This document shows, piece by piece, positions 18,157 through 27,641 of a DNA stretch of 64,000 nt. The notes beneath the pieces were generated by a model, which saw only the letters and a program-made list of their open reading frames with translations, ran no database searches and was not told where the DNA came from. A program made the position numbers and the translations under genes. The stretch is from Chitinophagales bacterium. Its GTDB lineage: Bacteria > Bacteroidota > Bacteroidia > Chitinophagales > Chitinophagaceae. Every line of letters starts with the position of its first letter. Within the stretch, counting starts at the first letter, position 1. Location of the stretch: NCBI GenBank assembly GCA_015654595.1, contig JAATGQ010000074.1, positions 1-64,000 of the forward strand, in the 5' to 3' direction.

Positions 18157-18954
18157 CTATGGCTTATTGATCTTCTCGTAACTCGCCACCACCCCCTTGA
18201 TCAGCGAGGAGCTAAAGCCCTGGTGCTCCATCTCATTGAACCCCGCGATCGTACACCCCTTCGGAGTCGTCACCTTGTCGATCTCCTGCTCCGGATGCGT
18301 TCCCCTCAGCAATAACAATTCCGCAGCCCCCTTTACAGTCTGCGCCGCAATAAGATTCGCCGTTGCCGCATCGAACCCGATCTCGATCCCACCCTGTATA
18401 TTCGCACGGATATATCGCATCGCAAAAGCAATTCCGCAAGCGCCAAGCACCGTCGCCGCATCCATCAGCTTCTCATCGATACAAACCGCCTTACCCAGCT
18501 GGTTGAAAATATCCAATACATACTGAAGATACTCCGCCGGAACATTCCGGGAAGCAATACAGGTCATACTCTGCTGGATCGCAATTGCCGTGTTCGGCAT
18601 CGCACGCACCACCGGCACCTTGTTGTCAAGCTGCGCCGATAAATGCTCGATGCTGATACCCGTTACAACGGAAACCAATATCTGCTTTTCCGGCTTGAAC
18701 TCATCCCTGAGAGCCGATAAAATATCATTTACCTGGAATGGCTTTACCGCCAGGATTACCAGGTCCGCGTATCGGACGGCTTCCTCGTTCCTGTCGCTCA
18801 CCACAACCCCCTTCTGCTCCAGCCCATCCAGCGTACGAACGTTCCGCTTGGTAATAAGAATATCCTTGGGAGAAATAAACCCGCTTTGTATCAATCCTTC
18901 AGCAATGGCAACCCCCAGGTTACCACCGCCGATAATGGCGATCTTCTTATTCAT
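18157..18954 (-). CDS. proC: pyrroline-5-carboxylate reductase
   Basis: Last step of proline synthesis: NAD(P)H-dependent reduction of pyrroline-5-carboxylate. 265 residues. Rossmann motif IIGGGNLGVAIAEGL at the N-terminus, AVKPFQV in the coenzyme domain, VRAMPNTA as the hinge, and the C-terminal dimer domain with GCTIAGFNEMEHQGFSS. Normal length. hldD lies 58 bases upstream on the same strand. Confidence 0.95.
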   Translation of the reverse strand: MNKKIAIIGGGNLGVAIAEGLIQSGFISPKDILITKRNVRTLDGLEQKGVVVSDRNEEAVRYADLVILAVKPFQVNDILSALRDEFKPEKQILVSVVTGISIEHLSAQLDNKVPVVRAMPNTAIAIQQSMTCIASRNVPAEYLQYVLDIFNQLGKAVCIDEKLMDAATVLGACGIAFAMRYIRANIQGGIEIGFDAATANLIAAQTVKGAAELLLLRGTHPEQEIDKVTTPKGCTIAGFNEMEHQGFSSSLIKGVVASYEKINKP

Positions 18955-19012
18955 AATCGTGAAGATAAAAAGAAAAGCAGTACGAAGACCCGTCTACCTA
19001 TCAAGGCGTCGA

Positions 19013-19999
19013 CTAGTAAAAAGATTCCTTTGCCAGATAATTGCGGACATAGTCATCGACCCCTTTCTCCAGGGAATAAAATTCATCTTTATAACCAGCA
19101 TCCTTGAGCTTCTGCATATTGGCTTCAGTGAAGTACTGATATTTATCCCGTATATCCACCGGCATATCGATGTACTCGATGTTCGGGGCCTTATCCAATC
19201 CCGCAAAAGTAGCCTTTACCAGGTCTTCAAAAGAACGGGCCTTACCCGTCCCCAGGTTATAAATACCCGGCGCAGGCTGGTTTTGCATCAGCCAGTAACA
19301 AACCTTTATCACATCCTTTACATACACAAAATCCCGCAGCTGCTGACCGTCCTTGAAGTCAGGACGATGCGACCTGAACAGCTTTACCACTCCGTTCTGG
19401 CGTATCTGGTTAAAAGAATGAAAGATCACACTAGCCATCCTGGCCTTGTGATACTCGTTGGGACCATAAACATTAAAAAACTTCAACCCGGCCCAGAAAG
19501 GAGGCTGAGTCGTCTGCTGGAGTATCCACTTGTCTACCTCATTCTTGGATATGCCGTATGGGTTCAGCGGCTTCAGTTCATTGATCACGGCATGACTGTC
19601 GTCATATCCCTTCTCGCCCGCACCATACGTAGCAGCGGAAGAAGCATATACCAACGGCACCTGCTGCTCCGTACAATAAGCCCAGACCTGCTTCGTATAT
19701 TCTACATTCAAACGTTCATGAACGGCATAATCGAACTCTGTCGTATCCGTCCTTGCGCCGATATGAAACACAAACTTTACCGCCGGCTTCTGCTTTGCCA
19801 GCCAGTCAAAGAAACCATCCCTTTCCACCTTCTCAGCAAATGTCTTCCCATCCAGGTTCGGTGTCTTATCCAACCGGTCAAACTCATCTACCAATATAAG
19901 ATTTGTATACCCCTGCTGATTTAAGAAACCCGCCAGCACACTCCCAATAAACCCCGCAGCACCGGTAACAACAATACAATCATTCTTTGCAATGGCCAT
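19013..19999 (-). CDS. hldD: ADP-L-glycero-D-manno-heptose-6-epimerase
   Basis: Extended SDR that makes the heptose donor for lipopolysaccharide inner core. 328 residues. NAD-binding VVTGAAGFIGSVLAGFL, HIGARTDTTE, the serine of YASSAATYG, the YGISK catalytic pair and KFFNVYGPNEYHKARMAS typical of HldD rather than of UDP-sugar epimerases. The family's usual partners (hldE, gmhA) are not in the window. It sits 18 bases after purL, probably co-transcribed with purL and proC. Confidence 0.92.
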   Translation of the reverse strand: MAIAKNDCIVVTGAAGFIGSVLAGFLNQQGYTNLILVDEFDRLDKTPNLDGKTFAEKVERDGFFDWLAKQKPAVKFVFHIGARTDTTEFDYAVHERLNVEYTKQVWAYCTEQQVPLVYASSAATYGAGEKGYDDSHAVINELKPLNPYGISKNEVDKWILQQTTQPPFWAGLKFFNVYGPNEYHKARMASVIFHSFNQIRQNGVVKLFRSHRPDFKDGQQLRDFVYVKDVIKVCYWLMQNQPAPGIYNLGTGKARSFEDLVKATFAGLDKAPNIEYIDMPVDIRDKYQYFTEANMQKLKDAGYKDEFYSLEKGVDDYVRNYLAKESFY

Positions 20000-20017
20000 A
20001 TTTGTCTGATTAGTTGA

Positions 20018-22240
20018 TTATTCCATTTCTACCAGCTTCTTCATATGATTTTCGATGCTGCGGTCATACCTGTCCTTCCATTCTGCAACCGTTCCCCATT
20101 CCATACCGTCAACATCAAAATTGCCAGCCGTTACAAAACCCAGCTCCACAAAAGGATGGCTGCCCAGCGCCTTCTTAAAGGCATCCGCATCCGAAGGACG
20201 CACACTGACCACAACACGGCTCTGCGCCTCTCCAAACCAATACGCATCCTTACGGATATTCGCATCCGATGCCACTACATCAAATCCCAGCCCACGAGGG
20301 AAAGCAGACTCAGCCAGCGTGATGAACAAACCGCCTTCGCTGACGTCATGCGCACTGCGGATCAGCTTCTTACCGATCAGCTCGGCCACCTTTTCCTGCA
20401 GACGAAACTCTTCATCGATATCAAAATAAGGAGCAGGACTGAATTCAACCTTCTTGATCTTGTGTAGATATTCAGAAGAACCGATATCATCCCTGTTGAC
20501 ACCCAACAGGAAAATCAGATCACCCTCTTCTTTAAAATCCAGCGTCATCTTATTCTCTACGCTTTCCAGTAAACCAACCATTCCGATCGTCGGTGTCGGA
20601 TAAACAGCCCCATCAGGATTCTGATTGTAGAAACTGACGTTACCGCCAGTGACAGGCGTATCAAACTTGCGGCACGCATCCCCCATCCCCCTGATCGCAT
20701 TCACGAACTGATAATATACCTGGGGATCATAAGGATTTCCGAAGTTCAGACAGTTCGTGACACCCAGCGGCTGACCGCCGCTGACGACGATATTACGGGC
20801 CGCTTCCGCCACAGCGATCGAAGCGCCCTTATAAGGATCGGCGTATACATAACGGCTGTTACAATCCGTCGTCACAGCAACGGCCTTCCCTCCCGTACCT
20901 TTAGCTAACACCACAGCCGCATCACTGGGCTCATTCGTAGAGGTATTCGCAGCGCCAACCGTGCTGTCGTACTGAACAGCAACCCAACGCTTGGAAGCGA
21001 TGTTAGGTAATGCCGCCAGTTCCTCCGCCACTTCCCGCAGATCATCCGGAACAGCGACCTGGGCAGGATCGAACGCCTTTATCTTAGCCAGATAAGCCGG
21101 CTCGCTATAAGGACGATCGTATTGCGGAGCGCCGCCGCCTAATACCAGCTCGTAAGCAGGGATCTCAGCTTCCAGCTCCCCATTCATGTAAAACTTTAAC
21201 AGCCCGTCATCCGTGACCTGGCCAATCTCCGCTACCGGCAGATCCCACTTTTCGAATATCTCGATAACAGCTTTCTCTTTTCCTTTCTCAACCACCATCA
21301 ACATCCGCTCCTGGCTTTCGCTCAAAAGCAATTCCCAGGCTTTCATATTATCCTGGCGCGTAGGAACCTTATCCAGGTCGATCCTCATCCCTACTTCACC
21401 CTTTGCGCTCATTTCCGCTGTGCTGCAGATTATACCGGCAGCGCCCATATCCTGCATCCCGACGACAACGCCGGTCTTGATCACTTCCAGGCAGGCTTCC
21501 AGCAGCTTCTTTTCCTGAAAAGGATCCCCAACCTGGACAGCAGGCAGCTCCTTGGTACTTTCGCCAGTGATGTCCGCCGAAGCAAAAGAGGCGCCCCCAA
21601 TACCATCCTTACCCGTTGCACTGCCTACAAAAATGACCGGGTTGCCCGTTCCTTTTGCAGTAGCAGAGATCGTTTCTCCATTCTTCAGAATGCCAACGCT
21701 CATCGCGTTGACCAGCGGGTTCGTATGATAACAGTCTTCAAAATAAATTTCACCCCCAACCGTCGGTACGCCAAAACAGTTCCCGTAATGGCCGATACCA
21801 TGCACAACACCGGACAACAAATGCTGCGTCTTGGCTTCTTTCAGGTTTCCGAAACGAAGCGAATTCAACGAAGCGATCGGCCTGGCGCCCATCGTAAAGA
21901 TATCGCGATGAATACCGCCAACACCCGTAGCAGCCCCCTGAAAAGGTTCCAGGGCGGAGGGATGATTATGCGATTCGATCTTAAATACAACGCCATAACC
22001 GCCGCCAATATCCATTAACCCCGCATTCTCTTCGCCGGCTTTCACCAGCATCTTCTTTCCCTCTCTTGGCAATGTCTTAAGCCACTTAATAGAATTCTTA
22101 TAACTGCAGTGTTCGCTCCACATGGCACTAAAAGCGCATAATTCGGTGAAATTAGGTGTCCTCCCAAGCTTTTGCTGGATCAGACTGAATTCTTCTTCAG
22201 TAAGTCTTAGCTGCTGTGCGGTTTTTACGGTTATTTCCAT
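20018..22240 (-). CDS. purL: phosphoribosylformylglycinamidine synthase, PurL subunit
   Basis: ATP-dependent amidation of FGAR to FGAM in purine synthesis. 740 residues, the small PurL type that needs separate PurQ and PurS, neither of which is in the window. Visible: FSAMWSEHCSYKNS, GDGYG-type motif as MDIGGGYGVVFKIESHNHPS, VGGIHRDIFTMGARPIA, and the second half with CLNFGNPYDPQ and TGGNVSFYNQN. The start METVK-like MEITVKTAQQL at 22240 is chosen over 22345 because a -7 box (22268-22275) lies between them. Confidence 0.95.
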   Translation of the reverse strand: MEITVKTAQQLRLTEEEFSLIQQKLGRTPNFTELCAFSAMWSEHCSYKNSIKWLKTLPREGKKMLVKAGEENAGLMDIGGGYGVVFKIESHNHPSALEPFQGAATGVGGIHRDIFTMGARPIASLNSLRFGNLKEAKTQHLLSGVVHGIGHYGNCFGVPTVGGEIYFEDCYHTNPLVNAMSVGILKNGETISATAKGTGNPVIFVGSATGKDGIGGASFASADITGESTKELPAVQVGDPFQEKKLLEACLEVIKTGVVVGMQDMGAAGIICSTAEMSAKGEVGMRIDLDKVPTRQDNMKAWELLLSESQERMLMVVEKGKEKAVIEIFEKWDLPVAEIGQVTDDGLLKFYMNGELEAEIPAYELVLGGGAPQYDRPYSEPAYLAKIKAFDPAQVAVPDDLREVAEELAALPNIASKRWVAVQYDSTVGAANTSTNEPSDAAVVLAKGTGGKAVAVTTDCNSRYVYADPYKGASIAVAEAARNIVVSGGQPLGVTNCLNFGNPYDPQVYYQFVNAIRGMGDACRKFDTPVTGGNVSFYNQNPDGAVYPTPTIGMVGLLESVENKMTLDFKEEGDLIFLLGVNRDDIGSSEYLHKIKKVEFSPAPYFDIDEEFRLQEKVAELIGKKLIRSAHDVSEGGLFITLAESAFPRGLGFDVVASDANIRKDAYWFGEAQSRVVVSVRPSDADAFKKALGSHPFVELGFVTAGNFDVDGMEWGTVAEWKDRYDRSIENHMKKLVEME

Positions 22241-22267
22241 GATAATTGTAGAGATTGATCGAAGGCG

Positions 22268-22275
22268 CAAAAGTA
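22268..22275 (-). promoter_or_regulatory. purL -7 box
   Basis: Minus-strand TACTTTTG, 28 bases before the purL ATG. Confidence 0.5.
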
Positions 22276-22356
22276 CGAAACCCCTTCCCATTCTCCTTCC
22301 TTTATTTAAGATTTTATCCACCCGTAGACCCCATTCGGCTAACAAATAGTTAAAAA

Positions 22357-22387
22357 TTGAATAAGTCCCAATGAATTGCTAGGTTTG
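22357..22387 (+). promoter_or_regulatory. promoter of the glycosyltransferase gene
   Basis: TTG (22357-22359), 20 bases, TAGGTTTG (22380-22387). Predicted transcription start falls at or within a few bases of the ATG at 22394, so the mRNA may be leaderless. Confidence 0.7.
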
Positions 22388-22393
22388 CTGGCT

Positions 22394-23571
22394 ATGGCGG
22401 CCAAACGAAGTATTGCTTTTGTAGCCAATACCAGCTGGAGTATCTACAAATTCAGACTCTACCTTATTGAACAACTCATAAATGACGGATTCTCCATCTT
22501 CATACTGGCCCCCCGTGACCAATATACAGCATACTTCGACGCCAACCCCGGTATCACCTATGTCGAACTGACCCGGCTGAAAAGCAATAGCATTTCCCCC
22601 GGAAGCGACAGCCTGCTTTATTGGGAATTACTGGGCCACATCGCCGGCTGAAACCCGACCTGATCTTTCATTATACGATAAAAGCCAACGTCTACGGAAC
22701 ACTGGCCGCCTCCCGCGCCCGGCTCCCCTCCGTCAGCGTCATCACCGGACTCGGATATACCTTTTCCGGTAACGGCTGGCTCCAATCGATCGTCAGGCGG
22801 CTTTATAAAATCGTCCTGCACCGAAATGAACAGATATGGTTCCTGAATGAAGACGATCGCAGCTTTTTTACGGATCATCACCTCGTCGATCCAGCCAAAA
22901 CCTTTCTGCTCCCCGGCGAAGGAGTCGATACAAAAAAATTTTTCCCGGCGCCCTGCCAGTCCGGCAAAAAAGACCTCACCTTTTTACTGATCGGCAGGCT
23001 GATCCGCCACAAAGGGATCATAGAATTTGTCGAAGCCGCCAGAATTCTGAAGACACGCGGCCTGCGGGTCAACTGCCAGATACTCGGTTTCTTTGACGAA
23101 AAAAACCCGGTCGCCATCGCCCCTTCCATGCTGAAAGAATGGACCGATCAGCAGCTCATAACTTATCTGGGACATACCGACAATGTCGTCCCCTTTATAG
23201 AAAAGGCAGACTGCATCGTACTGCCCTCCTATAGAGAAGGCCTTCCCATCAGCCTGCTCGAAGGCGCCAGTATGTGCAAAGCACTGATCGCCTCGGATAC
23301 CCCGGGCTGCCGCGCCATCATTATCCCTGATCGGAATGGTTTACTTTGCCAGCCAGGATCAGCCGCAGACCTGGCCGAAAAGATGCAGGCCTACTGCCGA
23401 CTCGATGACAACGCCCGGCTCCGGATGGGCCTCGAAGGCAGAGAGATCGTACTCGCCCGCTATACCCAGGAGATCGTTGCCGATATCTACCGGCAAAAAA
23501 TTCGCCGCCTTCTTCACCCGGAAACCAGGACAGCCATTTCCTCACATCAACCCAGCCCACAACAACCTTGA
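22394..23571 (+). pseudogene. glycosyltransferase family 4, interrupted by a frameshift
   Basis: Two frames make one GT-B protein of about 390 residues. The first (22394-22651) gives MAAKRSIAFVANTSWSIYKF to YWELLGHIAG and then stops. The second (from about 22621) continues RRLKPDLIFHYTIKANVYG and carries the donor domain with LLIGRLIRHKGIIEFVEAAR and the EX7E motif in REGLPISLLEGA, ending at 23571. The junction (about 22620-22650) fits loss of one base. Relatives of this CapM/WbpT-like type transfer sugars to lipid-linked exopolysaccharide or O-antigen precursors in the cytoplasm. No slippery heptamer was seen, so mutation or a sequencing error is more likely than programmed shifting. The downstream frame overlaps the next gene by four bases. 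Confidence 0.8.
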
Positions 23572-24983
23572 TCCTCCATATTCTACTCTTCCTTATCTAT
23601 AGTGTCGGACTGAGCTACGCCCTTCTCCGTATCCCCTTCGTTCGAAAAAGCCGGATCCGCCCCGCTTTCCTGCTGCTCTTCTTTGCCATACACGTCGCTG
23701 CCGGGCTGATCCATAATAGCATCGCCTGGCGCTATTATCCCGCACACGGCGATATCTGGTATCATTTCCAAATGAGCTTTCTTTATCGCCAGCGCCTGAC
23801 CAGCGACATCCACCAGTTTATCGCCGACAACAATACCTGGACCTATTTCACCCACAACAGCATCATTTTTATAAATATGGTCCTCAACCTTTTCTCGGCT
23901 GATAACCTTGCTATAAATACTCTCCTCTTTTCCTTTCCCGTCTTTTTAGGATCAATCGCTCTCTTCCACACTTTCCGCCAACACTTTCCCCATACGCCGC
24001 TCGCCGCCCTCGCCGTTCTGCTCCTTCCATCTACTGTATTCTGGACGGCATGCATCCACCGCGAAGGCATCCTCTATATGCTGATCGGCTTTCTCTGTTA
24101 CACTTTCAGCCGGCTCCTGCCCCCCTCCGCCGCCGCCCCCTCTGCCACCATCGACACGCCGCCCGCCCCTTCCAGCCTCAACACAACCAGCACCAGCGCC
24201 ATGCCTCGCGGCCTCGACACCTTGCCTTCCAGCGCCAGCACCACCACCCCCGCCGTCGACACACCAGCCGCTAAATCAGCTGCCGCCCCCCAATACCTGA
24301 CCCTGCTGATACTCATCCTCCTCATCTCCTACTTCCGGATCGTCGTCACCCTCAGCCTGCTCCCAGGCCTTTTTATCTGGTGGACCACCCAAAAAAAATG
24401 GCCCGCAAAAAAGACCTTACTCTTCTGCGCAGCCCCCCTCCTGTTGCTGACCGTTCTCCTCTATTGCAGCCCTTTTATCCTCGACACCATCATCAACCGC
24501 CAGCACGAATTCCTGGCACAGGAAAGCCACTCCCGCCTTCCCCTCCCGGCCCTCGAACATTCCTGGCAGAGCGTCGCCCAGCTTATACCCCGCGCTTTTT
24601 TAAACGGGCTCTTCCAACCCCTCCCCGGCTCGGGCGGCCAGCTCATTTATACCGCTTTCTCCCTTGAGCTTCTTGCCATCTGGATCGTAACTCTTTTCGC
24701 CATCCTCATCATACTGTTCCGCCTCAACGCCATGCAGCAGCTTATGAAAAACACCAGCCCGCCCTCCGCTTTTCACGCCCCCGCCGCCCCCTTCGCCTAT
24801 TTCTGCATAACCACGAGCGTCATCGGACTGCTCCTCATCGGCTGCATGATCCCTGCAGCAGGCGCCATTGTCAGATACCGCAGCATCTACCTCCCCCTGC
24901 TGCTCGGCCCCTCTCTCTATATTCTTCGGGAAGGCCGGCCCAGCCGCTGGCTCGAAAAACGCCTGTTCGTCGCCCAATACTGA
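23568..24983 (+). CDS. polytopic membrane protein, possible polysaccharide assembly protein
   Basis: 471 residues with about nine or more hydrophobic helices. No in-frame ATG exists early; a TTG at 23568 overlaps the preceding TGA (TTGA), which supports coupling. Motifs AHGDIWYHFQMSFLY and LLPSTVFWTACIHREGILYM recall Bacteroidota membrane proteins of GT-C or Wzy-like architecture, but the family is not certain. Residues about 185-240 are a low-complexity insert of A, T, S and P (24120-24290). Together with the upstream glycosyltransferase it may build a surface polysaccharide. Confidence 0.75.
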   Translation: MILHILLFLIYSVGLSYALLRIPFVRKSRIRPAFLLLFFAIHVAAGLIHNSIAWRYYPAHGDIWYHFQMSFLYRQRLTSDIHQFIADNNTWTYFTHNSIIFINMVLNLFSADNLAINTLLFSFPVFLGSIALFHTFRQHFPHTPLAALAVLLLPSTVFWTACIHREGILYMLIGFLCYTFSRLLPPSAAAPSATIDTPPAPSSLNTTSTSAMPRGLDTLPSSASTTTPAVDTPAAKSAAAPQYLTLLILILLISYFRIVVTLSLLPGLFIWWTTQKKWPAKKTLLFCAAPLLLLTVLLYCSPFILDTIINRQHEFLAQESHSRLPLPALEHSWQSVAQLIPRAFLNGLFQPLPGSGGQLIYTAFSLELLAIWIVTLFAILIILFRLNAMQQLMKNTSPPSAFHAPAAPFAYFCITTSVIGLLLIGCMIPAAGAIVRYRSIYLPLLLGPSLYILREGRPSRWLEKRLFVAQY

Positions 24984-25328
24984 CCAAACCAAAGCACTTC
25001 CTCAACCCAACCCTCCCCCGCGATAAGTCCAAGCCTCCCCAACACCTAAAAACCGATACACCTCAGGCTATCCATCACCTAAACCGATTCGCCTCAGGCT
25101 CCCCCAACCTCCCCCGCGACAAGCATGCAGCCCCCTCCTCCCATACCCTTCACGGTTAGGGGAATACACATACATAAAACAAGTTCATCATGTCATATAA
25201 ATGGATAAATTAAAAATATTAATATGATAAAAAACATGACCCTAATCAGGGCCAAAACAGCTAAAACTTTCCTTTTTTTAGTTTTTTTATTGTGAATTCT
25301 CCATTTTTACCCGAGCAAAGCCAAAAAA
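24984..25328. other. spacer with short direct repeats
   Basis: C-rich up to 25140, then AT-rich. Two diverged direct repeat pairs: CTCCCCCGCGA(T/C)AAG near 25013 and 25111, and CACCTAAA(AA)CCGAT with CCTCAGGCT near 25040 and 25077. No gene found. The AT-rich part leads into the glnA promoter. Confidence 0.5.
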
Positions 25329-25360
25329 TTGTTTTATATCCGCACAATAATTTAGTTTCG
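25329..25360 (+). promoter_or_regulatory. glnA promoter
   Basis: TTG (25329-25331), 21 bases, TAGTTTCG (25353-25360, one mismatch to TAnnTTTG). The ATG is at 25376, giving a very short leader. Confidence 0.5.
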
Positions 25361-25375
25361 CTAAAATTTACAAGC

Positions 25376-27559
25376 ATGTCCTCATTAAGATTTAAAGCCA
25401 TTGACAATCTAAACACTTCTGGTGAAGACCAGATCCCAGGTGCGGCGAAAATAACCGCGATCTTCGGCGAGAATGTTTTCACTCTGAAAACAGCACGTGA
25501 GTTCCTGAATGATGAAGCCTACAAAAGCTTGTTAGCCTCCATAAAAGGTGGAAAGAAGATAGATCGCACCGTAGCCAACCAGATCGGTTCCGGTATGCGC
25601 CAATGGGCTGAAGCAAAAGGTGTTACCCACTTCACACACTGGTTCCAACCCCTGACGGGAACAACCGCTGAAAAGCACGACTCCTTCTTTACTATAAAGA
25701 GTGACGGCACCCCCATTGAAGAATTCGACGGCGCTGCCCTCATCCAACAGGAACCCGATGCTTCTTCCTTCCCCAGCGGCGGTCTGCGCGCAACTTTCGA
25801 AGCCCGCGGTTACACCGCCTGGGATCCCTCTTCTCCTGCCTTCATCATGGAGATCGGAGCGGGCAAAACACTCTGCATTCCTACCATCTTCGTTTCCTAT
25901 ACCGGCGAATCACTCGACTACAAAGCTCCCCTGCTGAAAGCGCTTGCCGCTCTCGACAAGGCTGCTGTAGAAGTTTGCCACTATTTTGACAAGAACGTTT
26001 CCAAAGTCACTGCTACCCTCGGATGGGAACAGGAATACTTCATCATTGACGAAGGTCTGTTCAACGCCCGTCCTGACCTGGTCATGAGCGGCCGTACAGT
26101 CTTTGGCCACTCCCCCGCGAAAGGCCAGCAGCTGGAAGACCACTACTTCGGCAGCATCCCCGAAAGGATCTACGCCTTCATGCGCGACTACGAAAACGAA
26201 TCTTACAAGCTGGGAATTCCCCTGCGCACCCGCCACAACGAAGTTGCACCCGCTCAGTTCGAGTGCGCTCCTATCTTCGAAGAAGTAAGCGTTGCCGTTG
26301 ACCACAACACCCTGCTGATGGATGTCATGGACCGCGTTGCCCGCCGTCATCACCTGCGCGTGCTGATCCACGAAAAACCCTTCGCCAGCATCAACGGTTC
26401 CGGTAAGCACAACAACTGGAGTATGGCTACCGACACCGGCGTCAACCTGCTGGCTCCCGGCAAAACGCCGAAGACCAACCTCATGTTCCTGACCTTCTTC
26501 ATCAACACGATCAAGGCCGTTCATGAATATTCCGACGTACTGCGCGCTTCTATCGCCTCTGCCGGCAACGACTTCCGTCTTGGCGCCAACGAAGCTCCTC
26601 CCGCTATCATCTCCGTCTTTATCGGTGAATACCTGAGCAAAGTACTGGCTGACGTTAAGGAAAGAGTAGGCGACAAATTCGATGAACAGGACGAAGCGAT
26701 CCTGAAACTCGATCTGCACAGAAGCATCCCCGAACTGCTGCTCGACAACACCGACCGTAACAGAACTTCTCCTTTTGCCTTCACCGGCAACAAGTTCGAG
26801 TTCCGTGCCGTAGGTTCCAGCGCCAACTGCGCAAACGCTATGATCGCCGTTAACTCCATCATGGCTGAAACACTGAAGAAGTTCAAAAAAGAAGTAGATG
26901 CGCTGATCGAAAAGGGCGACAAAAAAGAGATCGCTATCATGCACGTTCTGCGCGAGTACGTCGTCAGCAGCGAAAAAGTTCTGTTCGAAGGCGACGGCTA
27001 CAGCGACGAATGGCACCACGAAGCAGAAAGACGCGGCCTGCCCAACGTCCGCACCACTCCGCTGGCGCTCGACGCAATGGTTACCGAAAAGGCCAAGCAC
27101 CTTTTTGAAGTCAACGGCGTCTATACGCACATCGAACTGGAAGCTCGCCACGAGATCGAGCTGGAAAAGTATATCAAGCGGGTACAGATCGAAGCCCGGA
27201 TCATGGGTGAGCTGGCAACCAGCCACATCCTGCCCCCGGCTATCAAGTATCAGAATATCCTGATCCAGAATATCAAGGGCCTGAAGGATATCGGCCTCAC
27301 CGCCGGCGCTCAGCAAGCCATCCTGGAAAAGATCTCCGAGCATATCTCCAAGGTCAGCGAACTGGTCGGAAAGATGATCGAAGCACGCAAAGTGGCCAAC
27401 GCCATCACCGACACCCGCACCAAGGCGATCGCTTACGAAAGCCAGGTAAAAGAACCCTACTTCGATACTATCCGCTATCATGTGGACAAACTCGAACTCC
27501 TTATCGACGACAAGGAATGGGTCCTTCCAAAGTACCGGGAAATGCTGTTCCTGCGCTAA
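25376..27559 (+). CDS. glnN: glutamine synthetase type III
   Basis: ATP-dependent synthesis of glutamine from glutamate and ammonia. 727 residues, the size of GSIII enzymes and far longer than GSI or GSII. Start MSSLRFKAIDNLN. GSIII features seen: FTHWFQPLTGTTAEKHDSF, LGWEQEYFIID, GHSPAKGQQLEDHYFG, RTRHNEVAPAQFE and ASINGSGKHNNWSM. The enzyme is cytoplasmic and forms double-hexamer rings in known cases. Codon use is strongly biased to C-ending codons, which suggests high expression. Monocistronic: own promoter and strong terminator. Confidence 0.95.
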   Translation: MSSLRFKAIDNLNTSGEDQIPGAAKITAIFGENVFTLKTAREFLNDEAYKSLLASIKGGKKIDRTVANQIGSGMRQWAEAKGVTHFTHWFQPLTGTTAEKHDSFFTIKSDGTPIEEFDGAALIQQEPDASSFPSGGLRATFEARGYTAWDPSSPAFIMEIGAGKTLCIPTIFVSYTGESLDYKAPLLKALAALDKAAVEVCHYFDKNVSKVTATLGWEQEYFIIDEGLFNARPDLVMSGRTVFGHSPAKGQQLEDHYFGSIPERIYAFMRDYENESYKLGIPLRTRHNEVAPAQFECAPIFEEVSVAVDHNTLLMDVMDRVARRHHLRVLIHEKPFASINGSGKHNNWSMATDTGVNLLAPGKTPKTNLMFLTFFINTIKAVHEYSDVLRASIASAGNDFRLGANEAPPAIISVFIGEYLSKVLADVKERVGDKFDEQDEAILKLDLHRSIPELLLDNTDRNRTSPFAFTGNKFEFRAVGSSANCANAMIAVNSIMAETLKKFKKEVDALIEKGDKKEIAIMHVLREYVVSSEKVLFEGDGYSDEWHHEAERRGLPNVRTTPLALDAMVTEKAKHLFEVNGVYTHIELEARHEIELEKYIKRVQIEARIMGELATSHILPPAIKYQNILIQNIKGLKDIGLTAGAQQAILEKISEHISKVSELVGKMIEARKVANAITDTRTKAIAYESQVKEPYFDTIRYHVDKLELLIDDKEWVLPKYREMLFLR

Positions 27560-27579
27560 TACATAACACCGAAAATAGA

Positions 27580-27619
27580 AGGAGGGTGTTTCCGATCAGG
27601 AAACACCCTCCTTTTTTTA
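27580..27619 (+). terminator. glnA terminator
   Basis: AGGAGGGTGTTTCC pairs with its complement (27599-27612), loop of five, then T7. Textbook intrinsic terminator, 20 bases past the stop. Confidence 0.93.
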
Positions 27620-27641
27620 TCCTGCCCAACGTCATTCCCGA

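Noticed and set aside
22615-22655. Programmed ribosomal frameshift in the glycosyltransferase
   Set aside because: No slippery heptamer or following pseudoknot was seen; mutation or sequencing error explains it better.
25910-27481. 523-residue open frame on the minus strand
   Set aside because: Antisense shadow of glutamine synthetase.
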